From Nocardia carnea (GTDB lineage Bacteria > Actinomycetota > Actinomycetes > Mycobacteriales > Mycobacteriaceae): a DNA stretch of 58,443 nt. The translations under genes were made by a program, and so were the position numbers. Each line of letters opens with the position of its first letter. Within the stretch, counting starts at the first letter, position 1. Of this stretch, positions 50,342 through 57,974 are shown one piece after another. The notes beneath the pieces were generated by a model. It ran no database searches. It was given only the letters and a program-made list of their open reading frames with translations, and was not told the origin of the DNA. The stretch lies in contig NZ_JARWPM010000447.1 of NCBI RefSeq assembly GCF_029869215.1, forward strand, positions 1 to 58,443. The letters run 5' to 3'.

Positions 50342-51289
50342 ATGTCGCTCAGTGCGCACGAGACGGATCTGTTCGAGGGATCGCGGGGCCGGTTGGCGGC
50401 GATCGCCTACCGGCTGCTGGGGTCGGCCGGTGAGGCCGAGGACGCGGTGCAGGAGGTGTTCCTGCGCTGGCACGCGGCCGACCGGGACGGGATCGAAACG
50501 CCCGAGGCGTGGCTGACGAAAGTGCTCACCAATCTCTGTCTCAACCAGCTCACTTCGGCGCGCGCCCGGCGGGAAACCTATGTGGGCGAATGGCTTCCGG
50601 AGCCGGTGCTGGCGGGTGACCCCATTCTCGGTCCGGCCGATACCGTGGAGCAGCGCGAATCGGTATCGCTGGCGATGCTCACCCTGATGGAACGACTCTC
50701 ACCCCAGGAGCGGGTGGTGTACGTGCTTCGCGAGGCATTCGAGTACCGGCACCGGGAGATCGCGGACATCCTGGATCTCTCGGAGGCGAACTGTCAGCAG
50801 CTCTACCGGCGGGCGAAGGAGCATATCGCCGCGGGCCGTGCGCGGCGGCAGGTCGACGCGGCGGCGGTGCGCACGATCGCCCGGGAATTCCTGGCCGCGA
50901 CCCTCAGCGGAAATACCGAACCACTGGTCCGGATGCTCACCGCGGATGCCGTGAGTATCGCCGACGGTGGCGGCCGGGTACAGGCCCGCAAGGTGCCGGT
51001 CCGCGGTGCCGCCGCGATCGCGCACTACCTGTACGGCCTGTTCCGGCCGAACGCCGTCAAACGCAAACTGCTCGGCGACAGCCCGCGTTTCTACAGCGTC
51101 TCCGTCAATGCCGGCGAGCCCGCCCTGCTGGTCGAGGTGGGCGGGGAAGTCCTCGGCGTCTTCTGCTTCGAGGCGGCCCCGGACGGTATCGCCGCGATCC
51201 GTATCCAGGTCAATCCGGAGAAACTGGTGCGGCTCGCGGACCGCTGGGCGGCCACGGCACCCCATCACCCTCTTCCCGGCGAATGGTGA
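50342..51289 (+). CDS. ECF sigma factor, SigJ/ECF41-like with SnoaL-like C-terminal domain
   Basis: A 315-aa sigma factor. Region 2 (LAAIAYRLLGSAGEAEDAVQ, EVFLRWHAAD) and region 4 (LSPQERVVYVLREAFEYRHR, EIADILDLSEANCQQLYRRA) are intact. The C-terminal 110 residues form an NTF2/SnoaL-like fold with DGGGR and NPEKL, hallmarks of the ECF41 group, whose tail modulates the sigma factor in place of an anti-sigma. The ATG at 50342 follows GGAGGG closely; an ATG at 50324 is in frame. Convergent with a CPBP gene, overlapping by 25 bp. Paralogue at 52276. Confidence 0.88.
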   Translation: MSLSAHETDLFEGSRGRLAAIAYRLLGSAGEAEDAVQEVFLRWHAADRDGIETPEAWLTKVLTNLCLNQLTSARARRETYVGEWLPEPVLAGDPILGPADTVEQRESVSLAMLTLMERLSPQERVVYVLREAFEYRHREIADILDLSEANCQQLYRRAKEHIAAGRARRQVDAAAVRTIAREFLAATLSGNTEPLVRMLTADAVSIADGGGRVQARKVPVRGAAAIAHYLYGLFRPNAVKRKLLGDSPRFYSVSVNAGEPALLVEVGGEVLGVFCFEAAPDGIAAIRIQVNPEKLVRLADRWAATAPHHPLPGEW

Positions 51290-52098
51290 CCCCGCGGCGT
51301 GCGACGGCGCTGCCACCACAGCAGCACCACAGTCGACGCGAACGGAACGGCGACGAAGGCCACCGCGGTAACGGTCAGGTCCGGATCGTGTAACTCCATC
51401 TGGGTCCAGGTCCCGCCGAAGAACTGGGCGGTGACCTGGAATGCCGTGTGGAAGCCCATACAGGACCAGAGGTTGCCGGTCACCGTGCGCAACGCACCGA
51501 GCAGCGTGGCGAACAGCCCGAACAACACCGTGCGTTCGACCGTGATCTGGCCACCGTTCAGCGCACCCCAGGCGGTGAACAGCGCCGCCTGGCCCAGTAC
51601 CGCCCAGACCGGCGCGAAACGGCCGGCCAGGATTGCGATGAAGTATCCGCGGAACACCAACTCCTCGGGTATCGCCTCGTAGAGCAGCACGAGCACGGTG
51701 AGACCCAGTAGGGCGACGGCGATTTCGGCCACCGGCGCCCGCACGGTCAACTCGCTCCCGCCTGCTCCCACCAATACAGCAAGGGTGAGCCATGCGGGGA
51801 CCGCCCAGCAGGCGGCACCGGAGACGAACTGCTTCACCCCGGTTCGCCACCCGGTGAGGCCCAGGTCGGACCAGCGGAGGCGGACCGGGAATCGCCGCAT
51901 CAGCGCGAGCAAGGGAATGACGAACAGCGTCGCCCCTACCGCTCGCACGATATGCGCGCCGCGGGTGTACTCGGTACCGGCGACAGCGCCCACCCCGTCG
52001 ATGAGCAGCAGCCACCACCCGGTGACGGCCACGAATACCAGGAGAATTCCGGCGGCTACGGCGGCACGAGCCGGCGGCTCGGCGGTCGATTGCTCCAT
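51265..52098 (-). CDS. CPBP family intramembrane metalloprotease
   Basis: A 277-aa membrane protein with about eight TM helices. The CAAX-protease/bacteriocin-processing motifs are EAIPEELVFRGY (E145, E146, R150) and GFHTAFQ with its His; the Asn-containing third motif is less clear. These proteases cleave within the membrane and in bacteria are linked to signalling or envelope stress. ATG 52098 has no Shine-Dalgarno, but TACTGT lies 6 nt upstream and is covered by a 20-bp palindrome. It overlaps the convergent sigma factor gene end. Confidence 0.87.
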   Translation of the reverse strand: MEQSTAEPPARAAVAAGILLVFVAVTGWWLLLIDGVGAVAGTEYTRGAHIVRAVGATLFVIPLLALMRRFPVRLRWSDLGLTGWRTGVKQFVSGAACWAVPAWLTLAVLVGAGGSELTVRAPVAEIAVALLGLTVLVLLYEAIPEELVFRGYFIAILAGRFAPVWAVLGQAALFTAWGALNGGQITVERTVLFGLFATLLGALRTVTGNLWSCMGFHTAFQVTAQFFGGTWTQMELHDPDLTVTAVAFVAVPFASTVVLLWWQRRRTPRGHHSPGRG

Positions 52099-52119
52099 AT
52101 GCCGACAGTAGAGTCGGCA
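52099..52119 (-). promoter_or_regulatory. leaderless promoter covered by TGCCGAC-N6-GTCGGCA palindrome
   Basis: TGCCGAC (52100-52106) and GTCGGCA (52113-52119) form a perfect inverted repeat next to the CPBP ATG. On the minus strand TACTGT (52110-52105) ends 6 nt before the ATG, fitting a -10 box of a leaderless mRNA. A repressor on the palindrome would mask both the -10 box and the transcription start. Confidence 0.5.
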
Positions 52120-52275
52120 GCGGACCGTGCGCGTCCTTCATTGGGAGGACTCCCGCACATCGCCGCCGGTCCGCGCCGCCACGGAACCCATGACGCCCCA
52201 TCTCCGGCCGCACTTCTCATCCGCCCGCCCAACCCGTTTCCAGCGCAGAAGCTTTCGCCGACGGCGTGCCGCTCG

Positions 52276-53220
52276 CTACCAGGATTCGATGAGCGGGGCC
52301 GGGTGCTCGGTCCGCCGCCACTGCTCGGTGATGCGGCCCAGCCGGTGCGTGGCGGCCATACCGCAGAAACCCGCGATCTTCCCGTCCCGCACCTCCAGGA
52401 CCACCACGCCCACCACCCGGTCGCCGGTGGTCGCCACCATCGCGGGGGCACCGTTGACCACACCGGCGTGAATGGATACCGGGGCACCCACGAACCGGCG
52501 CTTGGCCGCGGTCGGTTTGAAGCCCGAGCGCAGGGTGCGCGCGATCTGGAGGGGGGACCGCAGCACCTGCAGCTTCGCCGCCAGGCCGGCGCCGTCGGAG
52601 ATCGCGGTGGCGTCATCGGTCAGCAGGGCCACCAATTGTTCGGTGCGCCCCGAGGAAGCGGCGGCGACGAACGCCTCCACGATCCGGCGGGCCGAGGCCC
52701 GGTCGGCGGCGCCGGCGTGGCGGCCTGCGGCGATCCGCTGCCGGGCCCGGTGGGTGTGCTGCTGGCTCGCCGATTCGGTGATATCGAGGATATCGGCGAT
52801 CTCGGCGTGCGTGTAGGAAAACGCTTCCCGCAGAACATAAACCGCCCGCTCGACCGGGGACAGCTGTTCCATCAGCCGCAGCACCGCCAGGGTGACCGAT
52901 TCGCGCTGTTCGACGGTATCGGCCGGGCCCAGCATGGGGTCGCCGTCCAGCAGCGGTTCGGGGAGCCAGGCGCCGGCCGCGCGTTCGTGCCGGGCGCGGG
53001 CCGAGCGCAGCCGGTCGAGCGACAGGTTGGTCACCACCTTGGTCAGCCAGGCTTCGGGGACCTCGATCCGGTCCCGGTCGGCGGCCTGCCAGCGCAGGAA
53101 CGCGTCCTGCACCACATCCTCCGCGTCGGCGGCCGATCCGAGCAGCCGGTACGCCAGCGAGGCCAGCCGCGAGCGGCCGGCCTCGAAGCGTTCCACGGTG
53201 GCGGTGTCCACGATCGCCAC
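52276..53220 (-). CDS. ECF sigma factor, SigJ-like (second copy)
   Basis: A 314-aa sigma factor clearly paralogous to that at 50342: LASLAYRLLGSAADAEDVVQ, PEAWLTKVVTNLSLDRLRSA, LLDGDPMLGPADTVEQRESV and YVLREAFSYTHAEIADILDI. The SnoaL-like tail is present, but the DGGGR motif reads SDGAGL and NPEKL is absent, so the tail has diverged. GTG 53220 lies 1 bp after the oxidoreductase stop, making a two-gene operon; a GTG eight codons upstream would overlap that gene. Confidence 0.88.
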   Translation of the reverse strand: MAIVDTATVERFEAGRSRLASLAYRLLGSAADAEDVVQDAFLRWQAADRDRIEVPEAWLTKVVTNLSLDRLRSARARHERAAGAWLPEPLLDGDPMLGPADTVEQRESVTLAVLRLMEQLSPVERAVYVLREAFSYTHAEIADILDITESASQQHTHRARQRIAAGRHAGAADRASARRIVEAFVAAASSGRTEQLVALLTDDATAISDGAGLAAKLQVLRSPLQIARTLRSGFKPTAAKRRFVGAPVSIHAGVVNGAPAMVATTGDRVVGVVVLEVRDGKIAGFCGMAATHRLGRITEQWRRTEHPAPLIESW

Positions 53221-53221
53221 T

Positions 53222-54412
53222 TTAGGCCGCGACCGCCTTGCCACTGCGCTGCGCCGCGTCCGCCACGTGGAACCGGCGCCTGGGCATGCCGTAGGTCGGG
53301 TGACGCAGGCTCCACGGCCCCGCGGCCAGGATGGCGGCCTTCACGCCGGCGGCCGGCCGGCCCCGCAGCGCCCAGGCCCGCGACTGCGCGTCGTCGTCGA
53401 CCAGCTGGAAGATCGCGTCCTTGCGGCCGAGGCTGATGTGGTTGCCGACGTAGGGCAGGCCGGTCCGCGCGATCGGCCGGCCGGTGAGATCACCGACGAT
53501 AGCGGCCACGGCCTGGGTCGCGGTGAACCCCGCCGACGCGCACGACATCGGCAGCGGCCGGCCGTTGTCGCCGATCACGAAAGCGCTGTCGCCGGCGGCG
53601 TACACCCCCGGATGCGAGACCGACCGCATCATCCGGTCCACCAGGATCCGGCCGTTCTCCTGCACCGCCAGCCCGCTGGCCGCGGCCACCGGATGCACCG
53701 CGAAACCGGCTGTCCAGACGGTGGCGTCGGCGGGAAACACGGTGCCGTCGGCGGCGACCGCGCTGTTCGCCTCGACCCGTTCGATAGTGGTGTGCTCGTG
53801 CACAGCGATCCCGAAGCGGTCGAATGCCTGCCGCAGATGGCGGCGCGCCGCGGGCCCCAGCCACCCGCCCAGCTCGCCGCTGGTGGCGAGGGTGATCCGC
53901 AGCCCGGGCCGGGATTCGGCGAGTTCGGTGGCGGCTTCGATGCCCGTGAGATTGCCGCCGACGACGAGCACGGTGCCGTTCCCGTCGAGTTCGTCCAGGC
54001 GGGTGCGCAGCCGCAACGCCGACGGTCGCCCGGCAACGTGGAAGGCATGCTCGGCCACCCCCGGCACCTCGTGCACGGCGGCGGTGCTGCCCAGGGCGTA
54101 GACGAGGGTGTCGAAATCCAGCCGGTCGTTCCCGTCGTCCCCGGTGAGGGCCACGGTCCGCGCGTCCGGATCGACGGCGTCGACGCGCGCCACCCGCAGC
54201 CGGAGACCGGTTCCCGCGAACATCTCCGCCAGCTCGTGCCGCGGCAGCTCATGGCCCGCGGCGAGCTGGTGCAGGCGCATCCGTTCGACGAAATCGGGTT
54301 CCCCGTTGACGACGGTGATCTCCACCTCGTCGCGATGCAGGCGCCGGGCGAGCAGCCCGGCGGCGTAGGCGCCGGCGTATCCGGCCCCGAGGATCACGAT
54401 GCGATGCAACAT
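53222..54412 (-). CDS. FAD-dependent NADH dehydrogenase-like oxidoreductase
   Basis: A 396-aa two-dinucleotide-binding-domain flavoprotein. RIVILGAGYAGAYAAGLLAR is the FAD GxGxxG, TVLVVGGNLTGIEAATELAE the NADH site, and HPGVYAAGDSAFV the second FAD motif. There is no TM segment; it resembles type II NADH dehydrogenases and related membrane-associated oxidoreductases. AGGAGC lies before the ATG. It is followed by a SigJ-like gene; ECF41 sigma factors are known to sit next to, and switch on, oxidoreductase genes. Confidence 0.88.
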   Translation of the reverse strand: MLHRIVILGAGYAGAYAAGLLARRLHRDEVEITVVNGEPDFVERMRLHQLAAGHELPRHELAEMFAGTGLRLRVARVDAVDPDARTVALTGDDGNDRLDFDTLVYALGSTAAVHEVPGVAEHAFHVAGRPSALRLRTRLDELDGNGTVLVVGGNLTGIEAATELAESRPGLRITLATSGELGGWLGPAARRHLRQAFDRFGIAVHEHTTIERVEANSAVAADGTVFPADATVWTAGFAVHPVAAASGLAVQENGRILVDRMMRSVSHPGVYAAGDSAFVIGDNGRPLPMSCASAGFTATQAVAAIVGDLTGRPIARTGLPYVGNHISLGRKDAIFQLVDDDAQSRAWALRGRPAAGVKAAILAAGPWSLRHPTYGMPRRRFHVADAAQRSGKAVAA

Positions 54413-54475
54413 AGCGGTGCTCCTGTCTCGGTTCGCGTGCCCGAACCGGTGGTTCGCGGGCACTGGCGAATTTCT

Positions 54476-54512
54476 GATTCGCGTGCCCCTTGAACGGGGC
54501 AGCGCGCGAATC
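54476..54512 (-). terminator. long hairpin downstream of the 85-aa protein gene
   Basis: GATTCGCG-TGCCCC pairs with GGGGCA-GCG-CGCGAATC, a 14-bp stem with a 3-nt bulge and a 6-nt loop. It lies 28 nt after the stop at 54540 and 64 nt before the oxidoreductase ATG. It could end the short upstream transcript or be part of the oxidoreductase leader. Confidence 0.45.
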
Positions 54513-54519
54513 CCTGACA
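54493..54519 (-). promoter_or_regulatory. candidate ECF41-type promoter of the oxidoreductase-sigma operon
   Basis: On the minus strand TGTCAGG (54519-54513) is followed after 16 nt by CGTT (54496-54493). The published ECF41 target pattern is TGTCACA-N16-CGTC, so spacing is exact and the boxes are close. It lies about 80 nt upstream of the ATG at 54412 and overlaps the hairpin above. Confidence 0.35.
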
Positions 54520-54539
54520 GGATCATCGTGTGATGTGGA

Positions 54540-54797
54540 TCACTCTCCCGGCGCGGCCGATCGCGGGCGCCGGAAAACCCGGCGAGCCCACGCACGCAAG
54601 CGGGCGGCCCGCGGTTCCGATTCGGCGACGTCCACGGTCTCCGCCGCGGCCACCGCCTGGGCAAACCGGGCATGCAACTGCTCCCGGACCTCGTCCGGTG
54701 TGTACGCCCGGCGGCGGCGTTCCGCGCGCACCACCACCACACCGGTGGCGACCACACCGGCCGCACCCGCCAAACCCAGCACCTTCCACCACCTCAT
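54540..54797 (-). CDS. 85-aa small membrane protein
   Basis: One N-terminal TM helix (MRWWKVLGLAGAAGVVATGV) is followed by a basic turn (RAERRRRAYTPDEVREQLHA) and a charged helical tail. I recall this layout from conserved hypotheticals of mycolata but know no function. It is probably leaderless: TAGCCT (54810-54805) lies 7 nt before the ATG. Its start codon is 18 bp from the divergent start at 54816. Confidence 0.7.
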   Translation of the reverse strand: MRWWKVLGLAGAAGVVATGVVVVRAERRRRAYTPDEVREQLHARFAQAVAAAETVDVAESEPRAARLRAWARRVFRRPRSAAPGE

Positions 54798-54815
54798 AAC
54801 GCCTAGGCTACTTCT
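54798..54815. promoter_or_regulatory. 18-bp divergent leaderless promoter
   Basis: Only 18 bp separate two opposite ATGs. The palindrome GCCTAGGC (54801-54808) supplies overlapping TAnnnT hexamers: TAGGCT (54804-54809) for the plus gene and TAGCCT (54810-54805) for the minus gene, 6 and 7 nt from their start codons. Both would be transcribed without a leader, and RNA polymerase could occupy only one side at a time. Confidence 0.5.
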
Positions 54816-55472
54816 ATGGCGGGTACGGATATCGATCTCGACCGGGCTGTCGAGATCACCAGAACGGGCGATATCTGGTTGTTCCGTGGACATTCCACGG
54901 CCGACCGGATGATCAGGATGACCACCAACAGTCCGGTCAACCACGTCGGTATGGCCGTGGTGATCGACGATCTCCCCGCCCTGATCTGGCATGCCGAACT
55001 CGGCCGGTCGCTCCCCGATATGTGGTCGGGCACCACCCACCGCGGCGCCCAGCTGCACAACCTGCGCGACGCGGTCCTGGTGTGGGCCAACCGCTACGGC
55101 CAGCAGGCCTGGCTGCGGCAACTCGATCCGCCCGCCACCCGCCCGATGGAGGACGGCGCGCTGCGCGCGATCGCCCGGCTCGACGGCACCCCGTTCCCAT
55201 CCACGGCAGCGCTGACCGCACGCTGGTTCCGCGGCCGGATTCAATTGCCGCGCCGCAAAACCCGCCGCCCCGCGGCCCGCGAGGTCGAGAACGCCTACTG
55301 CGCGGAAATCGTCGCCGCCACCTATCAGGAGATGGGTTTGCTACCGGAGAAGCGGAGCCCCGACTGGTACGACCCCGGCCGATTCTGGAGCGGCGACCAC
55401 CTGCGGCTCACCGGCGGGCATACGCTCGGCGGCGAGGTCGCGGTCGACGTGCCGCAGGCAAACGCCGGCTGA
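54816..55472 (+). CDS. YiiX/NlpC-P60-like permuted papain-fold protein
   Basis: A 218-aa protein. Near the start GDIWLFRGHSTADRMIRMTT is followed by NHVGMAVV with the likely catalytic His, and toward the end YCAEIVAATYQEMGLL with the likely catalytic Cys. His before Cys is the order of circularly permuted papain-fold (YiiX/YebB) enzymes, which cleave amide or ester bonds. No signal peptide is seen, so it is probably cytoplasmic. TAGGCT lies 6 nt before the ATG and there is no Shine-Dalgarno. Confidence 0.7.
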   Translation: MAGTDIDLDRAVEITRTGDIWLFRGHSTADRMIRMTTNSPVNHVGMAVVIDDLPALIWHAELGRSLPDMWSGTTHRGAQLHNLRDAVLVWANRYGQQAWLRQLDPPATRPMEDGALRAIARLDGTPFPSTAALTARWFRGRIQLPRRKTRRPAAREVENAYCAEIVAATYQEMGLLPEKRSPDWYDPGRFWSGDHLRLTGGHTLGGEVAVDVPQANAG

Positions 55473-55555
55473 TCGCATCGGGCCCGCTCGCAACGGAACT
55501 GCTCCTGCCGAAGGACCACGAACACGTCCGCAGCCTCCTCGAACAGAAACCCCGA

Positions 55556-56164
55556 TCACCGCGTCTGCACCGCCAGCCGCGCACCGAGGGCGACGAAGGT
55601 CGCCGCGAACGTTTTGCGCAGCACGCCGAGAACCCGTGGTCGCCTCAGCACGTGGTCACGGACCGCGGCGGCACCCACCCCGTAGACCACGAACACGACG
55701 AACGTCATAGCCATGAACACGGCGCTCAGCCCGAGCATCGCGGGAACCCCCGCATCGCCGGCCGGAACGAATTGCGGAAGAAAAGCGAAGAAGAACAGCG
55801 TGAGCTTCGGGTTGAGCAGGTTCAGGGTCACCCCGGTGGCGAGGATGCGCAGGACCGAACCGCCGGTAGCCCTGGCGTCCACGGAAAGCGCGCCCGTATC
55901 GCGCCATGTCGACCATGCCAGAAAGAGCAGATACGCGACACCCGCATACTTCAGTACGGCGAAGGCCACACCACTTGCGTACAGCACGGCGGCGAGCCCG
56001 GTGATCGCGGCGAGCAGATGCGGGAGGGTGGCGAGCGTGCCCGCGAGAGCAGCCACAATACCGGCGCGGGCACCGCGGTTCAGACCGGCAGCGATCGTGT
56101 ACAGGGCCCCCGTTCCCGGCGTGATGACGATGATCAACGACGTGACTACGAAGGCGAGGCCCAT
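55556..56164 (-). CDS. LysE/RhtB family amino-acid exporter
   Basis: A 202-aa membrane protein with six TM helices: FVVTSLIIVITPGTGALYTI, with the characteristic P-G near the start, GARAGIVAALAGTLATLPHL, LKYAGVAYLLFLAWSTWRDT, and NLLNPKLTLFFFAFLPQFV with the NPK motif. The family exports amino acids or derivatives. ATG 56164 is supported by TACTAT 8 nt upstream, a leaderless pattern. Convergent with the papain-fold gene. Confidence 0.92.
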   Translation of the reverse strand: MGLAFVVTSLIIVITPGTGALYTIAAGLNRGARAGIVAALAGTLATLPHLLAAITGLAAVLYASGVAFAVLKYAGVAYLLFLAWSTWRDTGALSVDARATGGSVLRILATGVTLNLLNPKLTLFFFAFLPQFVPAGDAGVPAMLGLSAVFMAMTFVVFVVYGVGAAAVRDHVLRRPRVLGVLRKTFAATFVALGARLAVQTR

Positions 56165-56239
56165 ACCGCCGGATAGTACCGAGCACCCGGCAGATCGGAA
56201 TGCCGGTTGATCCGACCGCCATCGCCGATCCGAATCCAT

Positions 56240-56557
56240 TCACCGCCGGTCCAGGTCGACCACGAGCCAGCGATAACCGAGCGGGTAGACGTGCATCGGT
56301 GTGACGAGGGCGGCTATATCGGTAATGGCGTGCCGTACGGCGTCGGCATGCTCGAACGAGGGCACCACGACCGCTTCCGCGGCGTGTTCCATGACCGCGC
56401 CGCACAGGATGAGCGCAGTGGCCAGGGGGCCAGTATCGAGGCGGACCGTCCATACGATCCGGTAGCCGTGCCGCTCGGCAACCCGGTGGATATCCACGCC
56501 GTCGCCGTACAAGTCCCGCCGTTCCAGTCCGATCGCCTTCGGCAGTGTGCCGTCCAT
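56240..56557 (-). CDS. hypothetical protein beside XRE regulator
   Basis: A 105-aa soluble protein: GVDIHRVAERHGYRIVWTVR, LATALILCGAVMEHAAEAVV, VPSFEHADAVRHAITDIAAL. The alternation of strands and helices weakly recalls a resolvase N-terminal fold, but no catalytic Ser is placed. ATG 56557 has GGAAGG 7 nt upstream; ATG 56617 would add RPRFRVYPLLRT. It is divergent from the XRE gene and may belong to the same regulatory module. Confidence 0.55.
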   Translation of the reverse strand: MDGTLPKAIGLERRDLYGDGVDIHRVAERHGYRIVWTVRLDTGPLATALILCGAVMEHAAEAVVVPSFEHADAVRHAITDIAALVTPMHVYPLGYRWLVVDLDRR

Positions 56558-56871
56558 CCGGGCCCTTCCGGTTCGAAGTAGTGGGTACACCCGGAACCGG
56601 GGCCGGGACCGCGCCATCCGGCGACGATGCTCCTCGACCGTGCCGGATGTCCCCTCGGCACAGTCGTGCTGCCGTGGGCTTTCCCGGATCCGGGTGCGGG
56701 CCCAGTAGACACGCGGAAGCCCTTCGTGGACAGCCCATTTGGATGATCCTCGCGAGTTCGCCGGATTCCCCAGCAAACCGTCCGCGACGCGGGCACAATG
56801 CACCCAGCACGACCTGTTGGGCCATCCACGAAATCGACTGTGCGCCATCCACGATCAGGGGGAACGAAACC
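56558..56871. other. divergent region upstream of the XRE-DUF397 pair
   Basis: No convincing gene. Next to the XRE start are two copies of GCCATCCACGA, at 56821-56831 and 56844-56854. The middle has mixed GC content. An N-terminal extension of the minus-strand hypothetical could reach into this region. Confidence 0.5.
56821..56854 (+). repeat. two GCCATCCACGA direct repeats before the XRE gene
   Basis: The 11-bp repeats start 23 bp apart, close to two helical turns, so proteins bound to both would lie on the same DNA face. The second ends 17 nt before the ATG. They may be autoregulatory sites of the XRE protein. Confidence 0.45.
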
Positions 56872-57765
56872 ATGGGAAGGATCCCGACCACCATCCCGCG
56901 CCGCCAACTCGGCCGCCGCCTCCGCGAAATGCGGCAGGAGGCGGGCATGTCGATCCAGGACGCCGCCAGGCTCATCGAACGGGGAGCCGGAACCGTGCAA
57001 CGCCTGGAAAAAGGCGAAGCCAACCGCATCCGGATGCTCGATATCCAAGGGCTCTGTCAGATCTACGACCGAATGGATCAGTTCGAAGAGCTGATCGAAC
57101 TCGCGAAGGTCGCGGCAACCGGAGACGGCGCGGGAGGGCTGTGGCTGGGCGCGGACGGCCTCTGGCAGAACGAGTATCGCCCTGCGATTCGGGCTGACTT
57201 CGGTCTCTACGTGAGCCTGGAAACGGCCGCATCGAAACTGACCATGTACCGGCCCGACATAATCGACGGGTTGTTCCAAATTCCCGCGTACGCCCGGGCG
57301 CTCGATGCGCTGTACTTCCCGGACGCGGATTCCGAAGAACTCGACCAACGCACAAACATACGACTGAACAGGCAGCGGATTGTTACGCGTCGGCGCAACC
57401 CGGTCGACGTGGATTTGGTGATCGACGAGAGTGTGCTGCGCCGTATCGTCGGCGACCCGAATATCATGCGTAGGCAACTGCGCCACCTCGCAGACCTGTC
57501 CGTGAACGTCACAGTCGAAATTTTGCCGTTCTCCAGTGGATACCCCGGCGGCATTGCGCCCGGCCCTTTCACAATTCTGGATTTCGACCGAGTGACCGGC
57601 GAACCACCCACCGTGTTCGTCGAGAATTTCGCCGGGAACATATACCACGACCGCCCGGAGACCGTCGCCCGCTATCGAGATGCCCACGAGGCGCGCAAAC
57701 GGGTAGCGTTGTCCCAGGCCGACAGCAAGCAAACGCTACGGCGGATAGCCAGGGAGTACGAGTAG
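56872..57765 (+). CDS. XRE-family regulator with DUF5753-type domain
   Basis: A 297-aa protein. Helix-turn-helix at about 10-65: LGRRLREMRQEAGMSIQDAA, LIERGAGTVQRLEKGEANRI. The C-terminal 200 residues follow the DUF5753 pattern (LETAASKLTMYRPDIIDGLF, VIDESVLRRIVG, VEILPFSSGYPG, FENFAGNIYHD-like FVENFAGN). Such regulators are abundant in actinobacteria, work with a small DUF397 partner, and affect development or antibiotic production, as with WhiJ. It ends in a 1-bp overlap with the DUF397 gene. Confidence 0.92.
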   Translation: MGRIPTTIPRRQLGRRLREMRQEAGMSIQDAARLIERGAGTVQRLEKGEANRIRMLDIQGLCQIYDRMDQFEELIELAKVAATGDGAGGLWLGADGLWQNEYRPAIRADFGLYVSLETAASKLTMYRPDIIDGLFQIPAYARALDALYFPDADSEELDQRTNIRLNRQRIVTRRRNPVDVDLVIDESVLRRIVGDPNIMRRQLRHLADLSVNVTVEILPFSSGYPGGIAPGPFTILDFDRVTGEPPTVFVENFAGNIYHDRPETVARYRDAHEARKRVALSQADSKQTLRRIAREYE

Positions 57766-57974
57766 TGAATATCGACCTGTCCAGAGCCCGGTGGTTCAAG
57801 AGCAGCCACAGCAGCGGGGACAACGCATGCGTAGAGGTCGCGCACCTCGGCGGTGGCATGGTCGGCGTCCGCGACTCCAAGAATCCGAGCGGGCCGGCTT
57901 TGGTCTTCACCTCCGGCCAGTGGGACGCGTTCCTGGCCTGCGCCGCCGAGGACGAGTTCGAGCGCCGGTATTAG
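57765..57974 (+). CDS. DUF397 protein, partner of the XRE regulator
   Basis: A 69-aa protein with the complete DUF397 pattern: ARWFKSSHSSGDNACVEVAH, GMVGVRDSKNPSGPALVFTS, WDAFL. The GTG start shares its G with the stop of the XRE gene. In the known pairs the small protein binds the XRE partner and may act as its antagonist. Confidence 0.93.
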   Translation: MNIDLSRARWFKSSHSSGDNACVEVAHLGGGMVGVRDSKNPSGPALVFTSGQWDAFLACAAEDEFERRY

